From contig CAYGWX010000010.1 of NCBI GenBank assembly GCA_964353855.1, positions 1 through 43,875 of the forward strand: DNA of 43,875 bases, read 5' to 3'. Positions 1 to 10,966 of this stretch are shown one piece after another (the stretch's first letter is position 1; each line of letters begins with the position of its first letter). The stretch is from CAYGWX01 sp964353855 [NCBI: uncultured bacterium] (lineage in GTDB: Bacteria > Edwardsbacteria > CAYGWX01). The notes under the pieces were generated by a model that did not search any database, was not told where the DNA came from, and saw nothing but the letters and a program-made list of their open reading frames with translations. Both the position numbers and the translations under genes were made by a program.

Positions 1-93
1 TAATCCTCAACTTCCACAACCCTGTTTTAGTCCAGTTTAACGGGGGCCAGTCCGGGTTTGATTAGGTTTCCTGGGGCTTGGAATTGACGAAAC

Positions 94-2867
<2,774 letters not shown>

Positions 2868-2900
2868 GCGATCCTTTTTAGTGGGTTGATCAGGACGGGT

Positions 2901-3707
2901 TTAAAGGGAACGGATGGAGGATACCTCTCCGCTGTTCAGGACCGTCTGGGAGCCGGTGTCCATCCTCATCAGCAGGCGGCCCTCATCGTCGAGATCGTCC
3001 ACGACTCCCTCCACGGAATAAGCTCCGACCCGGACTACGATCCGCTTCCCGATGACCGCAGAGGATCGCCGAAGCTCATCCAGAAAAGGGAGGAAACCCT
3101 CCCGGACGAAGGCGAGTGTGAGGTCCTCAAGCGATTCCAGAAGCGCTTGGAGCAGAAGAGGGCGGCTCTGCTCCCGGCCGGTCTCGATACGCAGGGAGGT
3201 CGCCTGGTCCCGGAGCTCAACCGGGAAATCCTGGCGGTCCTGGTTGACATTCAGTCCGATTCCCAGGACCAGGGCGGGTTTCGTCCCCACCCCTGTGCTC
3301 GTCGTGGTCTCGGCCAGGATTCCACAGACCTTTCTTCCATGGATGAGGATATCATTGGGCCATTTGATGGCGCTGGATAGTGAGGCGGCTTCTTGAAGGG
3401 TTCGGCGCACGGCCAGAGCGGCCACCAAGCTCAGCTTGCTGGAATCGGCCAGCCCTACTTTCGGCCTGAGAAGGACCGAAACGAGGAGGCTCGTGCCTGG
3501 CGGGGCCGTCCAGGTGCGTCCGAAACGGCCCCGGCCGGCCGTCTGTTCGTCGGTCAAGACCACCGTGCCCTCGGGCTCGCCCTGTTCGGCCAGCTTCATT
3601 AAACAGGCATTGGTGGAGTCGAGCCTGGGAAAGTAGAGGGTGCGTTTGAACAGTCTCAGATGCTGCAACCCCGGCAGAGCAGATTGTAACTCCAGCGAAT
3701 CAGGCAC
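2901..3707 (-). CDS. birA: Biotin--[acetyl-CoA-carboxylase] ligase (no HTH domain)
   Basis: 268 aa from a GTG start that overlaps the nadC stop by 8 bp. A GGGAG Shine-Dalgarno lies upstream inside nadC. The protein activates biotin to biotinyl-AMP and transfers it to the biotin carrier of acetyl-CoA carboxylase. The biotinyl-AMP loop GRGRFGRTW (residues 58-66) and KWPNDI (115-120) are clear, followed by the small C-terminal SH3-like domain. The N-terminal winged-helix repressor domain of E. coli BirA is absent: the ligase fold starts after about 20 residues. It should therefore be a pure enzyme, not a biotin operon repressor. Confidence 0.95.
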   Translation of the reverse strand: MPDSLELQSALPGLQHLRLFKRTLYFPRLDSTNACLMKLAEQGEPEGTVVLTDEQTAGRGRFGRTWTAPPGTSLLVSVLLRPKVGLADSSKLSLVAALAVRRTLQEAASLSSAIKWPNDILIHGRKVCGILAETTTSTGVGTKPALVLGIGLNVNQDRQDFPVELRDQATSLRIETGREQSRPLLLQALLESLEDLTLAFVREGFLPFLDELRRSSAVIGKRIVVRVGAYSVEGVVDDLDDEGRLLMRMDTGSQTVLNSGEVSSIRSL

Positions 3708-4572
3708 TCCCGATCTCCCGCAAGGTCAGGGAGAGATCGACCGCCCTGGCGGAATGGGTCAGCGCACCCACCGAGACGAAGTTCACGCCGGTCTGGGCGA
3801 TGGCCCGGACATTGTCCAACGTAACGCCACCCGAGACCTCCAGGTCGGTCTTGACCTCCCGGGCCCGGTTGGAGGTTTCGACCAGGGCCACGACTTCGCG
3901 GATCTTGTCCAAACTCATGTTGTCGAGGAGCAGGCGGTCGGGGCTGGCAAACAGCGCCTCAGTGGCCTCGTTCAGGGTCCGGACCTCGGCCACGACCTGG
4001 GTTCCCTTGCCATTCGAGCGCTTGATTTTGCGGATCGCGTTGCCGATCCCGCCGGCCAGCTCGGCGTGATTGCTCTTGATGAGCACCCTATCGTACAGGC
4101 CCATGCGGTGGTTCGTCCCCCCGCCCATGCGCACGGCATATTTATCCAGAACCCTGAATCCGGGAAGGGTTTTGCGGGTGTCCAGGATCCTGGCGGATGT
4201 CCCCTGAACCTGTTCCACATACTTCGCGGTCAGGGTGGCCACGCCGGAGAGGTGCTGAAGGAAGTTCAGGGCCACGCGCTCACCGGCCAAAATGGAACGG
4301 GCCGACCCCTGGATCTTGGCCAGGATGTCGCCGTATTCGACGCGGGAGCCATCCGGGAGAAGCCCGTCGAAGGCCAGCGCGGGGTCCACCATCTCGTAGA
4401 CCAGCTTGGCTACGGGCAAACCCGCGATGACCGCATCTTCCTTGGCCATGATCAAGGCCAGGGCCTGCGCCCGTTTGGGAACGGTGAGCTTCGAGGTGAT
4501 ATCCCCCTTGCCGATGTCCTCCTTCAGGGCCACGCGCACCAAGGCGCGGACCTTCTCCATGTCCAAGCTCAT
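3700..4572 (-). CDS. nadC: Nicotinate-nucleotide diphosphorylase (carboxylating)
   Basis: 290 aa. It converts quinolinate and PRPP to nicotinate mononucleotide in de novo NAD synthesis. The family signature DTRKT (131-135) and [12 protein letters not shown] (150-161) are intact, as are the C-terminal barrel strands ending in VSVGALTHS. The ATG overlaps the uvrB stop by 4 bp, and birA starts inside its last codons, so it is translationally coupled at both ends. No nadA or nadB lies in the window. Making NAD in the same transcript as the NAD-consuming ligase LigA is suggestive, but it may be coincidence. Confidence 0.97.
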   Translation of the reverse strand: MSLDMEKVRALVRVALKEDIGKGDITSKLTVPKRAQALALIMAKEDAVIAGLPVAKLVYEMVDPALAFDGLLPDGSRVEYGDILAKIQGSARSILAGERVALNFLQHLSGVATLTAKYVEQVQGTSARILDTRKTLPGFRVLDKYAVRMGGGTNHRMGLYDRVLIKSNHAELAGGIGNAIRKIKRSNGKGTQVVAEVRTLNEATEALFASPDRLLLDNMSLDKIREVVALVETSNRAREVKTDLEVSGGVTLDNVRAIAQTGVNFVSVGALTHSARAVDLSLTLREIGSA

Positions 4573-6584
4573 CGTCTTGCCCTCGGTTTGGGTTTGGTCT
4601 TGTCCTCCTGGGTTCTCAGGGTCAATATCTCGTCGCGCAGAAGCGAGGCCTTCTCGAAGTCCAGGGCCTTGGCCGCCTCCTTCATCTCCCTTTCCAGCAG
4701 GCGCAGCATCTCCTCCCGGTCCAACTCCCCGGCCAGATAACGCTCCCTCTTCTCGGCCACGACCGTCCGCCTTGCGTCCGCCACGGTGGTGGTTCGGAGA
4801 ACATCCTGCACGGACTTCACGATGGAGGCCGGAGCGATCCCATGCTCCTCATTGTAGATCCTCTGGGCCCGGCGGCGGCGCTCGGTTTCCCGGATGGCCT
4901 TCTGCATGGAATCGGTGTGGTGGTCGGCGTACATCACGACCTCGCCCTCGATGTGCCGTGCGGCCCGGCCGGCGATCTGGATGAGCGAGCGCTCGGAACG
5001 AAGAAATCCCTCCTTGTCCGCATCCAGGATGGCGACCAGGGAGACCTCGGGGAGGTCCAGGCCTTCGCGCAGGAGGTTGATGCCCACCAGGACATCGAAC
5101 TCGGCCAGGCGCAAGCCGCGCAGGATCTCCATCCGCTCCAGGGCGCCGATCTCGGAATGCATCCAGCGGACGCGAAGGCCGGTCTGCACGAGGTAGTCGG
5201 CCAGGTCCTCGGCCATTCGTTTGGTGAGCGTTGTGACCAGGGCGCGCTCGTTGCGAGCCACGCGCTCTTTGATCCGGGAGATCAGGTCGTCGATCTGCCC
5301 CGTGATGGGTCGGACCACGATCCGGGGGTCGATGAGGCCCGTGGGGCGGATGATCTGTTCCACGACCACGCCGCCGGACTTGTGCAGCTCATAGTCGGCG
5401 GGGGTGGCCGAGACGTAGATAACCTGGGTCACCAATCCCTCGAACTCGTCGAAGCGCAACGGACGGTTGTCCAGGGCCGAAGGAAGGCGAAATCCATACT
5501 CCACGAGGGTCTCCTTGCGGGAGCGATCCCCGGCGTACATGCCCTGGATCTGGGGAACCGAGACGTGGGACTCGTCGATGACCAGGAGGAAGTCCTTGGG
5601 AAAGAAATCCAGAAGGCAGGAGGGGCGCTCGCCCGGCTGGCGGCCGGAGATGTGGCGGGAATAGTTCTCGATGTCCGAGCAGTACCCGATCTCGCGCATC
5701 ATCTCGAGGTCGAAGTTCGTGCGCTGCTCCAAGCGCTGGGCTTCGAGGAGCTTGCCCTGCGCTCTGAGCGTGACGCAACGCTCTGTGAGCTCGGCCCGAA
5801 TGGAGCGCATGGCCCCTTCCAAGCGGGGATAGGAGGTGACGAAATGCTTGGCGGGATAGACCGCCACGCGCCCGCGCTCGGCGATGGTCTCACGGGTGAG
5901 GAGGTCGAGATCGGAAATCTTCTCCACCCGGTCGCCGGAGAATTCCACCCTCAAGCCAGTCTCCTCGTCGGCGGGATGGATCTCCACGGTCTCGCCGCGC
6001 ACCCGGAAGGCACCCCGGGGGATGTCCATGTCGTTGCGGGTATAATGCATATCCACCAGGCGCTGGATAAGGGTGTCGCGCTCCAGAGACTGTCCCTTCT
6101 CGACCAAAACGATGAAGTCCCGCCACTCGTCCGGGGAGCCGATGCCATAGATGCAGGAGACCGAGGCCACAATGACCACGTCCCGACGCTCCAGGAGGGC
6201 GGAGGTGGCCCGGAGGCGGAGGCGGTCGATCTCGTCATTGATGGAGGCGTCCTTGGCGATGTAGGTGTCGGTGGTGGGCACGTAGGCCTCAGGCTGGTAG
6301 TAGTCGTAATAGGAGATGAAATACTCCACGGCGTTGTGGGGAAAGAATCCCCTGAACTCGCCGTAGAGCTGAGCAGCCAGGGTCTTGTTATGGGACATGA
6401 CCAGGGTGGGCCTGTTCACCTGAGCAATGACATTGGCCATGGTGAATGTCTTGCCAGAGCCCGTGACCCCGAGCAAGACCTGGTCCCTGTCCCCGCGGAG
6501 GAGGCCCTCCGTCAGCTGACGGATGGCCTCGGGCTGATCTCCCTGGGGCTGGTAGTCGGACGTGAGCTGGAAACGATCTACCAT
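4569..6584 (-). CDS. uvrB: UvrABC excinuclease subunit B
   Basis: 671 aa, normal for UvrB, the damage-verifying helicase-like subunit of nucleotide excision repair. Walker A GVTGSGKT is at 39-46. The beta-hairpin motif with the tyrosine cluster ([12 protein letters not shown]) is at 92-103. SF2 helicase motifs and a C-terminal UVR domain for UvrC contact (about 615-655) follow. The ATG start has no Shine-Dalgarno, and a consensus-like promoter ends only about 9 bp upstream, so the mRNA is probably leaderless. No LexA-type palindrome is seen at the promoter. First gene of the minus-strand operon. Confidence 0.98.
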   Translation of the reverse strand: MVDRFQLTSDYQPQGDQPEAIRQLTEGLLRGDRDQVLLGVTGSGKTFTMANVIAQVNRPTLVMSHNKTLAAQLYGEFRGFFPHNAVEYFISYYDYYQPEAYVPTTDTYIAKDASINDEIDRLRLRATSALLERRDVVIVASVSCIYGIGSPDEWRDFIVLVEKGQSLERDTLIQRLVDMHYTRNDMDIPRGAFRVRGETVEIHPADEETGLRVEFSGDRVEKISDLDLLTRETIAERGRVAVYPAKHFVTSYPRLEGAMRSIRAELTERCVTLRAQGKLLEAQRLEQRTNFDLEMMREIGYCSDIENYSRHISGRQPGERPSCLLDFFPKDFLLVIDESHVSVPQIQGMYAGDRSRKETLVEYGFRLPSALDNRPLRFDEFEGLVTQVIYVSATPADYELHKSGGVVVEQIIRPTGLIDPRIVVRPITGQIDDLISRIKERVARNERALVTTLTKRMAEDLADYLVQTGLRVRWMHSEIGALERMEILRGLRLAEFDVLVGINLLREGLDLPEVSLVAILDADKEGFLRSERSLIQIAGRAARHIEGEVVMYADHHTDSMQKAIRETERRRRAQRIYNEEHGIAPASIVKSVQDVLRTTTVADARRTVVAEKRERYLAGELDREEMLRLLEREMKEAAKALDFEKASLLRDEILTLRTQEDKTKPKPRARR

Positions 6585-6592
6585 AACTAATA

Positions 6593-6621
6593 ATTGTAGC
6601 CGAGATGGAAAGGAAAATCAA
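6593..6621 (-). promoter_or_regulatory. Sigma-70-type promoter of the uvrB operon
   Basis: Read on the minus strand: -35 TTGATT (6621-6616), a 17-bp spacer, and -10 TACAAT (6598-6593). Transcription would begin near 6587-6585, only 1-3 nt before the uvrB ATG at 6584, which implies a leaderless transcript. No Shine-Dalgarno is present in the remaining bases, which agrees. Confidence 0.7.
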
Positions 6622-6808
6622 GCTAAAAGAGGCTTTAAAAAAGTTTTTTCAGAATAAGAAAGCGGAGCGAACGGGCGATTTGAAGGCTGCCACTTGAAGC
6701 CGTGGGCCTAAAGAGGGCCGACAACGTTACGTTATCCCATCATTCGGCAGGTCAGCCTCCCAGGGGGGAGGGCCGACAAAGCTCCGCAATCCAAGAGGGG
6801 TTTCCGAG

Positions 6809-6840
6809 GTATTCACGCCGTATTCACGCGGTATTCACGC
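6809..6840. repeat. Three tandem copies of GTATTCACGC at 11-bp spacing
   Basis: Copies at 6809-6818, 6820-6829 and 6831-6840, each separated by one base. An 11-bp period puts the copies on nearly the same face of the helix. It lies about 220-260 bp upstream of the rightward promoters, so a regulatory protein-binding array is possible but unproven. Confidence 0.75.
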
Positions 6841-7057
6841 GCTCCCCAGCCGTGGATATAGGGGAAAACGGGTAACGACGGGTAATTATCAATAAATACA
6901 TACCTTCAGCGACAACCGCTTTAATCCGCAAGTGTAAGAGTCACAATGACAAGACGTTATAAACCTTCTGTAAATTTGAATGACCATATAAGTCGCCATC
7001 CCGAAAAACCGGGTTAGAGATCCCTTGATGACCCTCACACCCTCCCCGCTCACAGGG

Positions 7058-7102
7058 GATAAGATTTTGATAAGGTTTTGATAAGTTTTTTTGTGGTATA
7101 AT
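7058..7102 (+). promoter_or_regulatory. Extended -10 promoter with phased GATAAG repeats
   Basis: A perfect -10 TATAAT (7097-7102) is preceded by TGG, giving an extended -10 (TGn). No good -35 lies at 16-18 bp. Instead three GATAAG copies occur at 7058-7063, 7069-7074 and 7080-7085, exactly 11 bp apart and ending 11 bp before the -10. This looks like an activator- or repressor-controlled promoter. The 5' UTR to the PEGA gene would be about 155 nt. Confidence 0.55.
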
Positions 7103-7175
7103 ATCTGACGGGTGAGAGGGGATCCAAGACCTCCCGTTTTACGCCAAACAGGGCGAGAGGCATACGCCGGAGTTA

Positions 7176-7204
7176 TTGACAAATAAGACCTTTTGTTGTA
7201 AAGT
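7176..7204 (+). promoter_or_regulatory. Second promoter of the envelope cluster
   Basis: A perfect -35 TTGACA (7176-7181), a 17-bp spacer and a weaker -10 TAAAGT (7199-7204). Transcription would start near 7211, giving a 5' UTR of about 55 nt before the ATG at 7266. Confidence 0.5.
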
Positions 7205-7265
7205 TATTCATCAGCAATCGTTTCCGAGGTCCCAAAAAATCATAAAGATAAAGGAATGGAGGTCC

Positions 7266-7724
7266 ATGAACAAGAGGACCCGTAGCGGAATCGCCGTGGG
7301 AATCGTTCTGATTATCCTGGCGTTGGTCCCAAACTGCGGCACCCTATTTTCAAAAAAACCCAAAGAGGGTACCCGAGGCGAGCCGGGATGGATGACGATC
7401 ACGTCCCGGCCCACAGGGGTTACCCTGTTCTTCGACGGAAATTATAAGTACACGGATCGGGGAAACGCCCTCACCACCCCGGCCACAGTCCCGCTTTCTC
7501 CGGGGTACTACGACCTCACCCTGAAGCTGGAAGGATACCTGGACTGGCGGGACACGGTGAGGATCAACGTCGGAGAGACCACGCGGGTCTTCGTGCCTCT
7601 CCGGTACCTATGGGATGAGGGGCACTTCAAATCCCAGGCGGACGCGGTTTTCACACTGGGAACCGTACTGGCAGTGGCCCTTATCGTGTTCAGCCTTTTC
7701 ATGAGGAACGTTACTTTAAAATGA
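7266..7724 (+). CDS. PEGA-domain membrane protein
   Basis: 152 aa from the ATG at 7266, chosen because GGAGGT lies at 7258-7263. A longer in-frame TTG start at 7176 would fall on the -35 box. It has an N-terminal hydrophobic segment (about 9-24) with a cysteine after it that is not a canonical lipobox, then a PEGA-like beta domain (SRPTGVTLFFDG..., closing with YYDLTLKLEGYLDW), and a C-terminal membrane helix. PEGA domains are thought to bind surface structures. Likely anchored in the inner membrane and facing the periplasm. It overlaps the next gene by 4 bp and is the first gene of the envelope cluster. Confidence 0.8.
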   Translation: MNKRTRSGIAVGIVLIILALVPNCGTLFSKKPKEGTRGEPGWMTITSRPTGVTLFFDGNYKYTDRGNALTTPATVPLSPGYYDLTLKLEGYLDWRDTVRINVGETTRVFVPLRYLWDEGHFKSQADAVFTLGTVLAVALIVFSLFMRNVTLK

Positions 7725-8098
7725 GAACCTACGCCTTCCTACTGTTGGGAGCCGCCCTCATCCTGCTTGTGGAGTGCAGCAACGACTCCGGGACGAGCGG
7801 GCCGGAGACGTTACCAGTGGAGTTGAGCGTGAGGGTACAATGCGGCATTCAAGGCGTTTCCGGAGCCATCGTTCAGGTGCAGAATCTGAGCGCAGTTACG
7901 GACAACTCCGGACTGGCCATGTTCCACTCGGACATCAACATTTTTGTTCCCAATCACACCTACAAAATCACAGTGATCGCGGGAGGGTTAGTCCAGGCCT
8001 TCCCGGATGCGGATACGATCAGGGTACCGAGCTCTCCGACCGATCCATCGGGATATTTCCTGGACACCAGGGTGCATATGATGCCTCCAGGAGAATGA
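7721..8098 (+). CDS. Small exported protein, probable lipoprotein
   Basis: 125 aa. The ATG overlaps the stop of the PEGA gene by 4 bp. The N-terminus is a signal sequence ending LLVEC (Cys19), resembling a lipobox but with Glu at -1, so lipidation is uncertain. The mature part looks like a beta-sandwich (transthyretin/Ig-like) domain: VSGAIVQVQN, then AVTDNSGLAMF, a pattern common in carboxypeptidase-regulatory-like folds. A degraded second copy follows directly. Function unknown. Its position suggests an accessory to the TonB receptor downstream. Confidence 0.75.
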   Translation: MRTYAFLLLGAALILLVECSNDSGTSGPETLPVELSVRVQCGIQGVSGAIVQVQNLSAVTDNSGLAMFHSDINIFVPNHTYKITVIAGGLVQAFPDADTIRVPSSPTDPSGYFLDTRVHMMPPGE

Positions 8099-8144
8099 AG
8101 GAGGCCGTATCCGTATACAATTTCTTTTCTGTTTCGTGAGGGCG

Positions 8145-8525
8145 TCGGGTTGCTTTCCGAGTAAAGCATCAACACCGGGACGACCGGACCGCAGACGATG
8201 ACGTGAAGCTGAGCGTGACAGTCCAGGGTGCTTTCCAAGAAGCCTCATGAGCCACAGTCCTGGTTTTCAATTCAACCAAAGGCCGGTAGACCCCCGCCGA
8301 ACCTGACGGCCGTAACCGATACTGGCGGAGTGGCTCATTTCGCCACGAACATCAATGTGCTTCTTCCCAATAACGTTTACAAATTCACCGTTCCGGAGCA
8401 TGGGGGGATGGGTTCAGGCTTATCCTGATGAGGATACCCTGTTGATTCCGTCCGCGCCCAACTTTCCGAGCGGCTACCTCCTGGATTATACGGTTCAAAT
8501 GAAGCTCAACGGAGAGAGCCTATGA
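8145..8525 (+). pseudogene. Decayed tandem copy of the small exported protein
   Basis: The sequence between 8145 and 8525 encodes, in broken frames, a paralogue of the gene at 7721-8098. NLTAVTDTGGVAHF matches NLSAVTDNSGLAMF upstream. VQAYPDEDTLLIPSAPN, then PSGYLLDYTVQM, match VQAFPDADTIRVPSSPT, then PSGYFLDTRVHM. At least three lesions are visible: a frameshift near 8200, an in-frame TGA (about 8248) with a further shift near 8285, and a shift at a run of six Gs near 8402. No signal peptide remains. Its terminal TGA still overlaps the receptor ATG by 3 bp, so the original gene was coupled to the receptor. Confidence 0.8.
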
Positions 8526-10966
8526 AACAACTGCTTTGCCGTGTCGTTTTTGTTTTCCTCATTACAGGCTTCCTGGCCTCGGTGCTCCTAGCCGGGACGA
8601 CCGGGACCCTGGCGGGATTCGTGAAAACCAAGTCCAAGGAGCCCCTGATCGGAGCCTACGTCATCGTGAAGGACTTAGGGATGGGCACGGCCACGGACGA
8701 GAAGGGATTCTACATCCTGAACAACGTGCCGGCCGGGACGCATACCCTGACAGCCAAGATGATGGGCTACAAGACCACCACGGTGCGCAACGTGGTCGCG
8801 GCCATGGACCTGCGGACGACCATAAACATCACCATGGAGCCCACGGTCCTGCGGATCGGGGAAGAAGTGACCGTGACCGCAGAGCGGCCGCTGATCCAGA
8901 AGGACGTGACGTCCACGACCCGGACGGTGCTGGGCAGAGAGATCTCGGACAACCTGCCGATCAACACCTTCAAGGACGTGGTCAAGCTGCAGCCGGGGGT
9001 GGTGGAGGGGCACATCCGGGGAGGGCGGGAGACGGAGGTCCTTTACCTGGTGGACGGGCTGCCGGTCCAGCAGGCGATCTCGGGGGGCCTGGGGAGCAAC
9101 CTGCCGAATTCCTCGGTGGTGGACCTGACGATCCAGACCGGGGGGTTCAACGCGGAGTACGGAAACGCGATGTCCGGGGTAGTGAACGCCGTGACCAAGA
9201 GCGGGGGAGAGAGATTTCAAATCCAGGCCAAGGCGGCGACCGAGGACTTCGGGGTGGAGTCCTTGGAGTCGGAGGGAACCCGGCGGTACGAGCTGAACTT
9301 GGGCGGACCCTTGACCGGAAAAGGAAACTATTTCTTTGCGGGAAACATAGACCGGACGGACACGAGGTACCACCAGGACCAGACCCGGTTCCACTCCCAT
9401 CCGATCGAGGAAAACCGAAACACCACAGGAAAAGCAACCTACCGGTTTACGCCGAACATGAGGCTCTCGGCGGAAGGACTCTACTCCACCTGGCACTGGT
9501 ACGGTTATCAGTACCGCTGGCGGAACGATCTCTCCGGCCTTCCTCCCCAGGACAAGAACAGCTACCGGGTGAGCGGAACCTGGACCCAAAGCATCACGCC
9601 GAGGATTTTCTACACCCTGAGCGGAAGCCGGTACACGATCCGGAACCAGGTGCTGGGTCCGGACTCGACGCGGGGGATCGTGTTCGACCGCACGGGGAAC
9701 TGGGTCCGCTACGGAAGCCTGGACTGGAAGGAGGACAGCAAAGAGGTCATCTCGATCGCCAAGGGGGACTTCACAGACCAGATCACTCCGCATTACCAGA
9801 TCAAGGCGGGAGGGGAAGTCACGCTCTACGACCTGACCATGGACAGCCACAAGCAGGTGGTCACGTTCTCGGGGGACACCACAGGGGACACCACCCAGTT
9901 CAACACTTATGAGACCCATTACCGGTACCAGCCCCGGTCCGGATCGGCCTACCTTCAGCAGAAAATAGAATACGAGGGGATGGTGGTGAACGCGGGCCTG
10001 CGCTACGACTTCATGGACGCCAGAGCCCAGCGGCCGCTGGTGGAGGGGGGCACCACCCAGCGGAGGGTCTTCAAACCGATTATCACGGGGTACACCAAGG
10101 CCAAGCTGAAATGGCAGGTCTCGCCGCGGTTGGGCCTGGCTCTGCCGATCTCGGACCGGGATTTCTTCTTCATCAACTACGGGTATTTCTTTCAGATGCC
10201 GATGTTCGAATACCTGTACACGAACTTAGGCTACGACTACAGCGGAGCCTTTCCGATTTCGGGGAACCCAGACCTCAAAGCGGAGCGGACGATCGCCTGG
10301 GAGATGGCTTATCAGAGGGCGGTGCGCAAGGAATACCTGATCAGCGTGACCTGTTTCAACAAGGACATCTCGAACTTAATCGACACGAAGACCTATACCC
10401 TCAACGACCAGGAGAAATTAGGCTACGCGCAATTTGTGAATCTGGGCCTGGCGACCGTACGAGGCCTGGAACTCTATCTGGAAAGACGACCGACCCACCT
10501 CGTAGGTTGGAAGGTGGCCTATACCCTGATGGGCGCCAAGGGGACGAGCAGCTCGGCGGGACAGGGGTACAACTGGTATCAGTGGGGAGTACGGGTCCCC
10601 AATGGAGACTACTATCTGAGTTGGGACCAGCGCCACACCCTGGTGGTCAATCTGGACCTGAGAGACGAGAGACGGTGGGGGGTCTCCTCGGTTCTCAGGC
10701 TGAACAGCCCCCTGCCCTACACGCGGAAGAACGAGACGCCGAACCTCGGAAGGATGAGGTCCAGGGCCTACTTAGACATCAAAGCGAACCGGGACCTTTA
10801 CTGGGATCGCCTGAGGTTCTCGCTGTTCGCGGACTGCCGGAACGTTCTGGACAACCATAACCTGCTGTGGGTGGATGCGGACGGAAACCCGGGAGGATCC
10901 CTGAAGGACCCGAGTGCCTACAGCACAGGAAGGAGGGCGACCATTGGTCTTACGACAACCTTTTAA
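8522..10966 (+). CDS. TonB-dependent outer-membrane receptor with CarboxypepD_reg-like domain
   Basis: 814 aa. Signal peptide (about 1-24), then a carboxypeptidase-regulatory-like domain (about 27-110, GTLAGFVKTKSKEPLIGAYV, then DEKGFY), a plug domain (about 115-235, with LPINTFKDVVKLQPGVV, then YLVDGLPV and FNAEYGNAMSGVVN), and a long beta-barrel ending in a terminal Phe as outer-membrane barrels do. The architecture resembles SusC-like and Cna/CarboxypepD-type TonB receptors of FCB-group bacteria. The substrate cannot be inferred. No SusD-like partner is present; instead a secreted protease-like protein and a PorV-like protein follow. The start ATG overlaps the end of the decayed upstream copy. 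No exbB, exbD or tonB lies in the window. Confidence 0.92.
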   Translation: MKQLLCRVVFVFLITGFLASVLLAGTTGTLAGFVKTKSKEPLIGAYVIVKDLGMGTATDEKGFYILNNVPAGTHTLTAKMMGYKTTTVRNVVAAMDLRTTINITMEPTVLRIGEEVTVTAERPLIQKDVTSTTRTVLGREISDNLPINTFKDVVKLQPGVVEGHIRGGRETEVLYLVDGLPVQQAISGGLGSNLPNSSVVDLTIQTGGFNAEYGNAMSGVVNAVTKSGGERFQIQAKAATEDFGVESLESEGTRRYELNLGGPLTGKGNYFFAGNIDRTDTRYHQDQTRFHSHPIEENRNTTGKATYRFTPNMRLSAEGLYSTWHWYGYQYRWRNDLSGLPPQDKNSYRVSGTWTQSITPRIFYTLSGSRYTIRNQVLGPDSTRGIVFDRTGNWVRYGSLDWKEDSKEVISIAKGDFTDQITPHYQIKAGGEVTLYDLTMDSHKQVVTFSGDTTGDTTQFNTYETHYRYQPRSGSAYLQQKIEYEGMVVNAGLRYDFMDARAQRPLVEGGTTQRRVFKPIITGYTKAKLKWQVSPRLGLALPISDRDFFFINYGYFFQMPMFEYLYTNLGYDYSGAFPISGNPDLKAERTIAWEMAYQRAVRKEYLISVTCFNKDISNLIDTKTYTLNDQEKLGYAQFVNLGLATVRGLELYLERRPTHLVGWKVAYTLMGAKGTSSSAGQGYNWYQWGVRVPNGDYYLSWDQRHTLVVNLDLRDERRWGVSSVLRLNSPLPYTRKNETPNLGRMRSRAYLDIKANRDLYWDRLRFSLFADCRNVLDNHNLLWVDADGNPGGSLKDPSAYSTGRRATIGLTTTF

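Larger units (their letters stand above)
6585..7265. other. Divergent intergenic control region between uvrB and the PEGA gene
   Basis: 680 bp without a supported gene. It holds the uvrB promoter on the minus strand, two promoters for the rightward cluster, a pair of direct repeats GAGGGCCGACAA (6713-6724 and 6768-6779), a triple GTATTCACGC repeat (6809-6840) and a triple GATAAG repeat (7058-7085). Several AT-rich stretches contrast with the GC-rich genes. A short minus-strand open frame (6889-7182) has no recognisable features and sits across the promoters, so it is not called. Confidence 0.6.

Noticed and set aside
4842-6590. A 582-codon plus-strand frame opposite uvrB
   Set aside because: UvrB motifs on the minus strand are complete; the plus frame shows no domain.
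6889-7182. Minus-strand 97-codon gene in the uvrB-PEGA gap
   Set aside because: No ribosome site or recognisable domain, and it overlies both plus-strand promoters and the phased repeats.
8402-8407. G-run at 8402 as a phase-variation switch for a live gene
   Set aside because: Other frameshifts and an in-frame stop lie in the same gene copy, so correcting the G run alone would not restore it.
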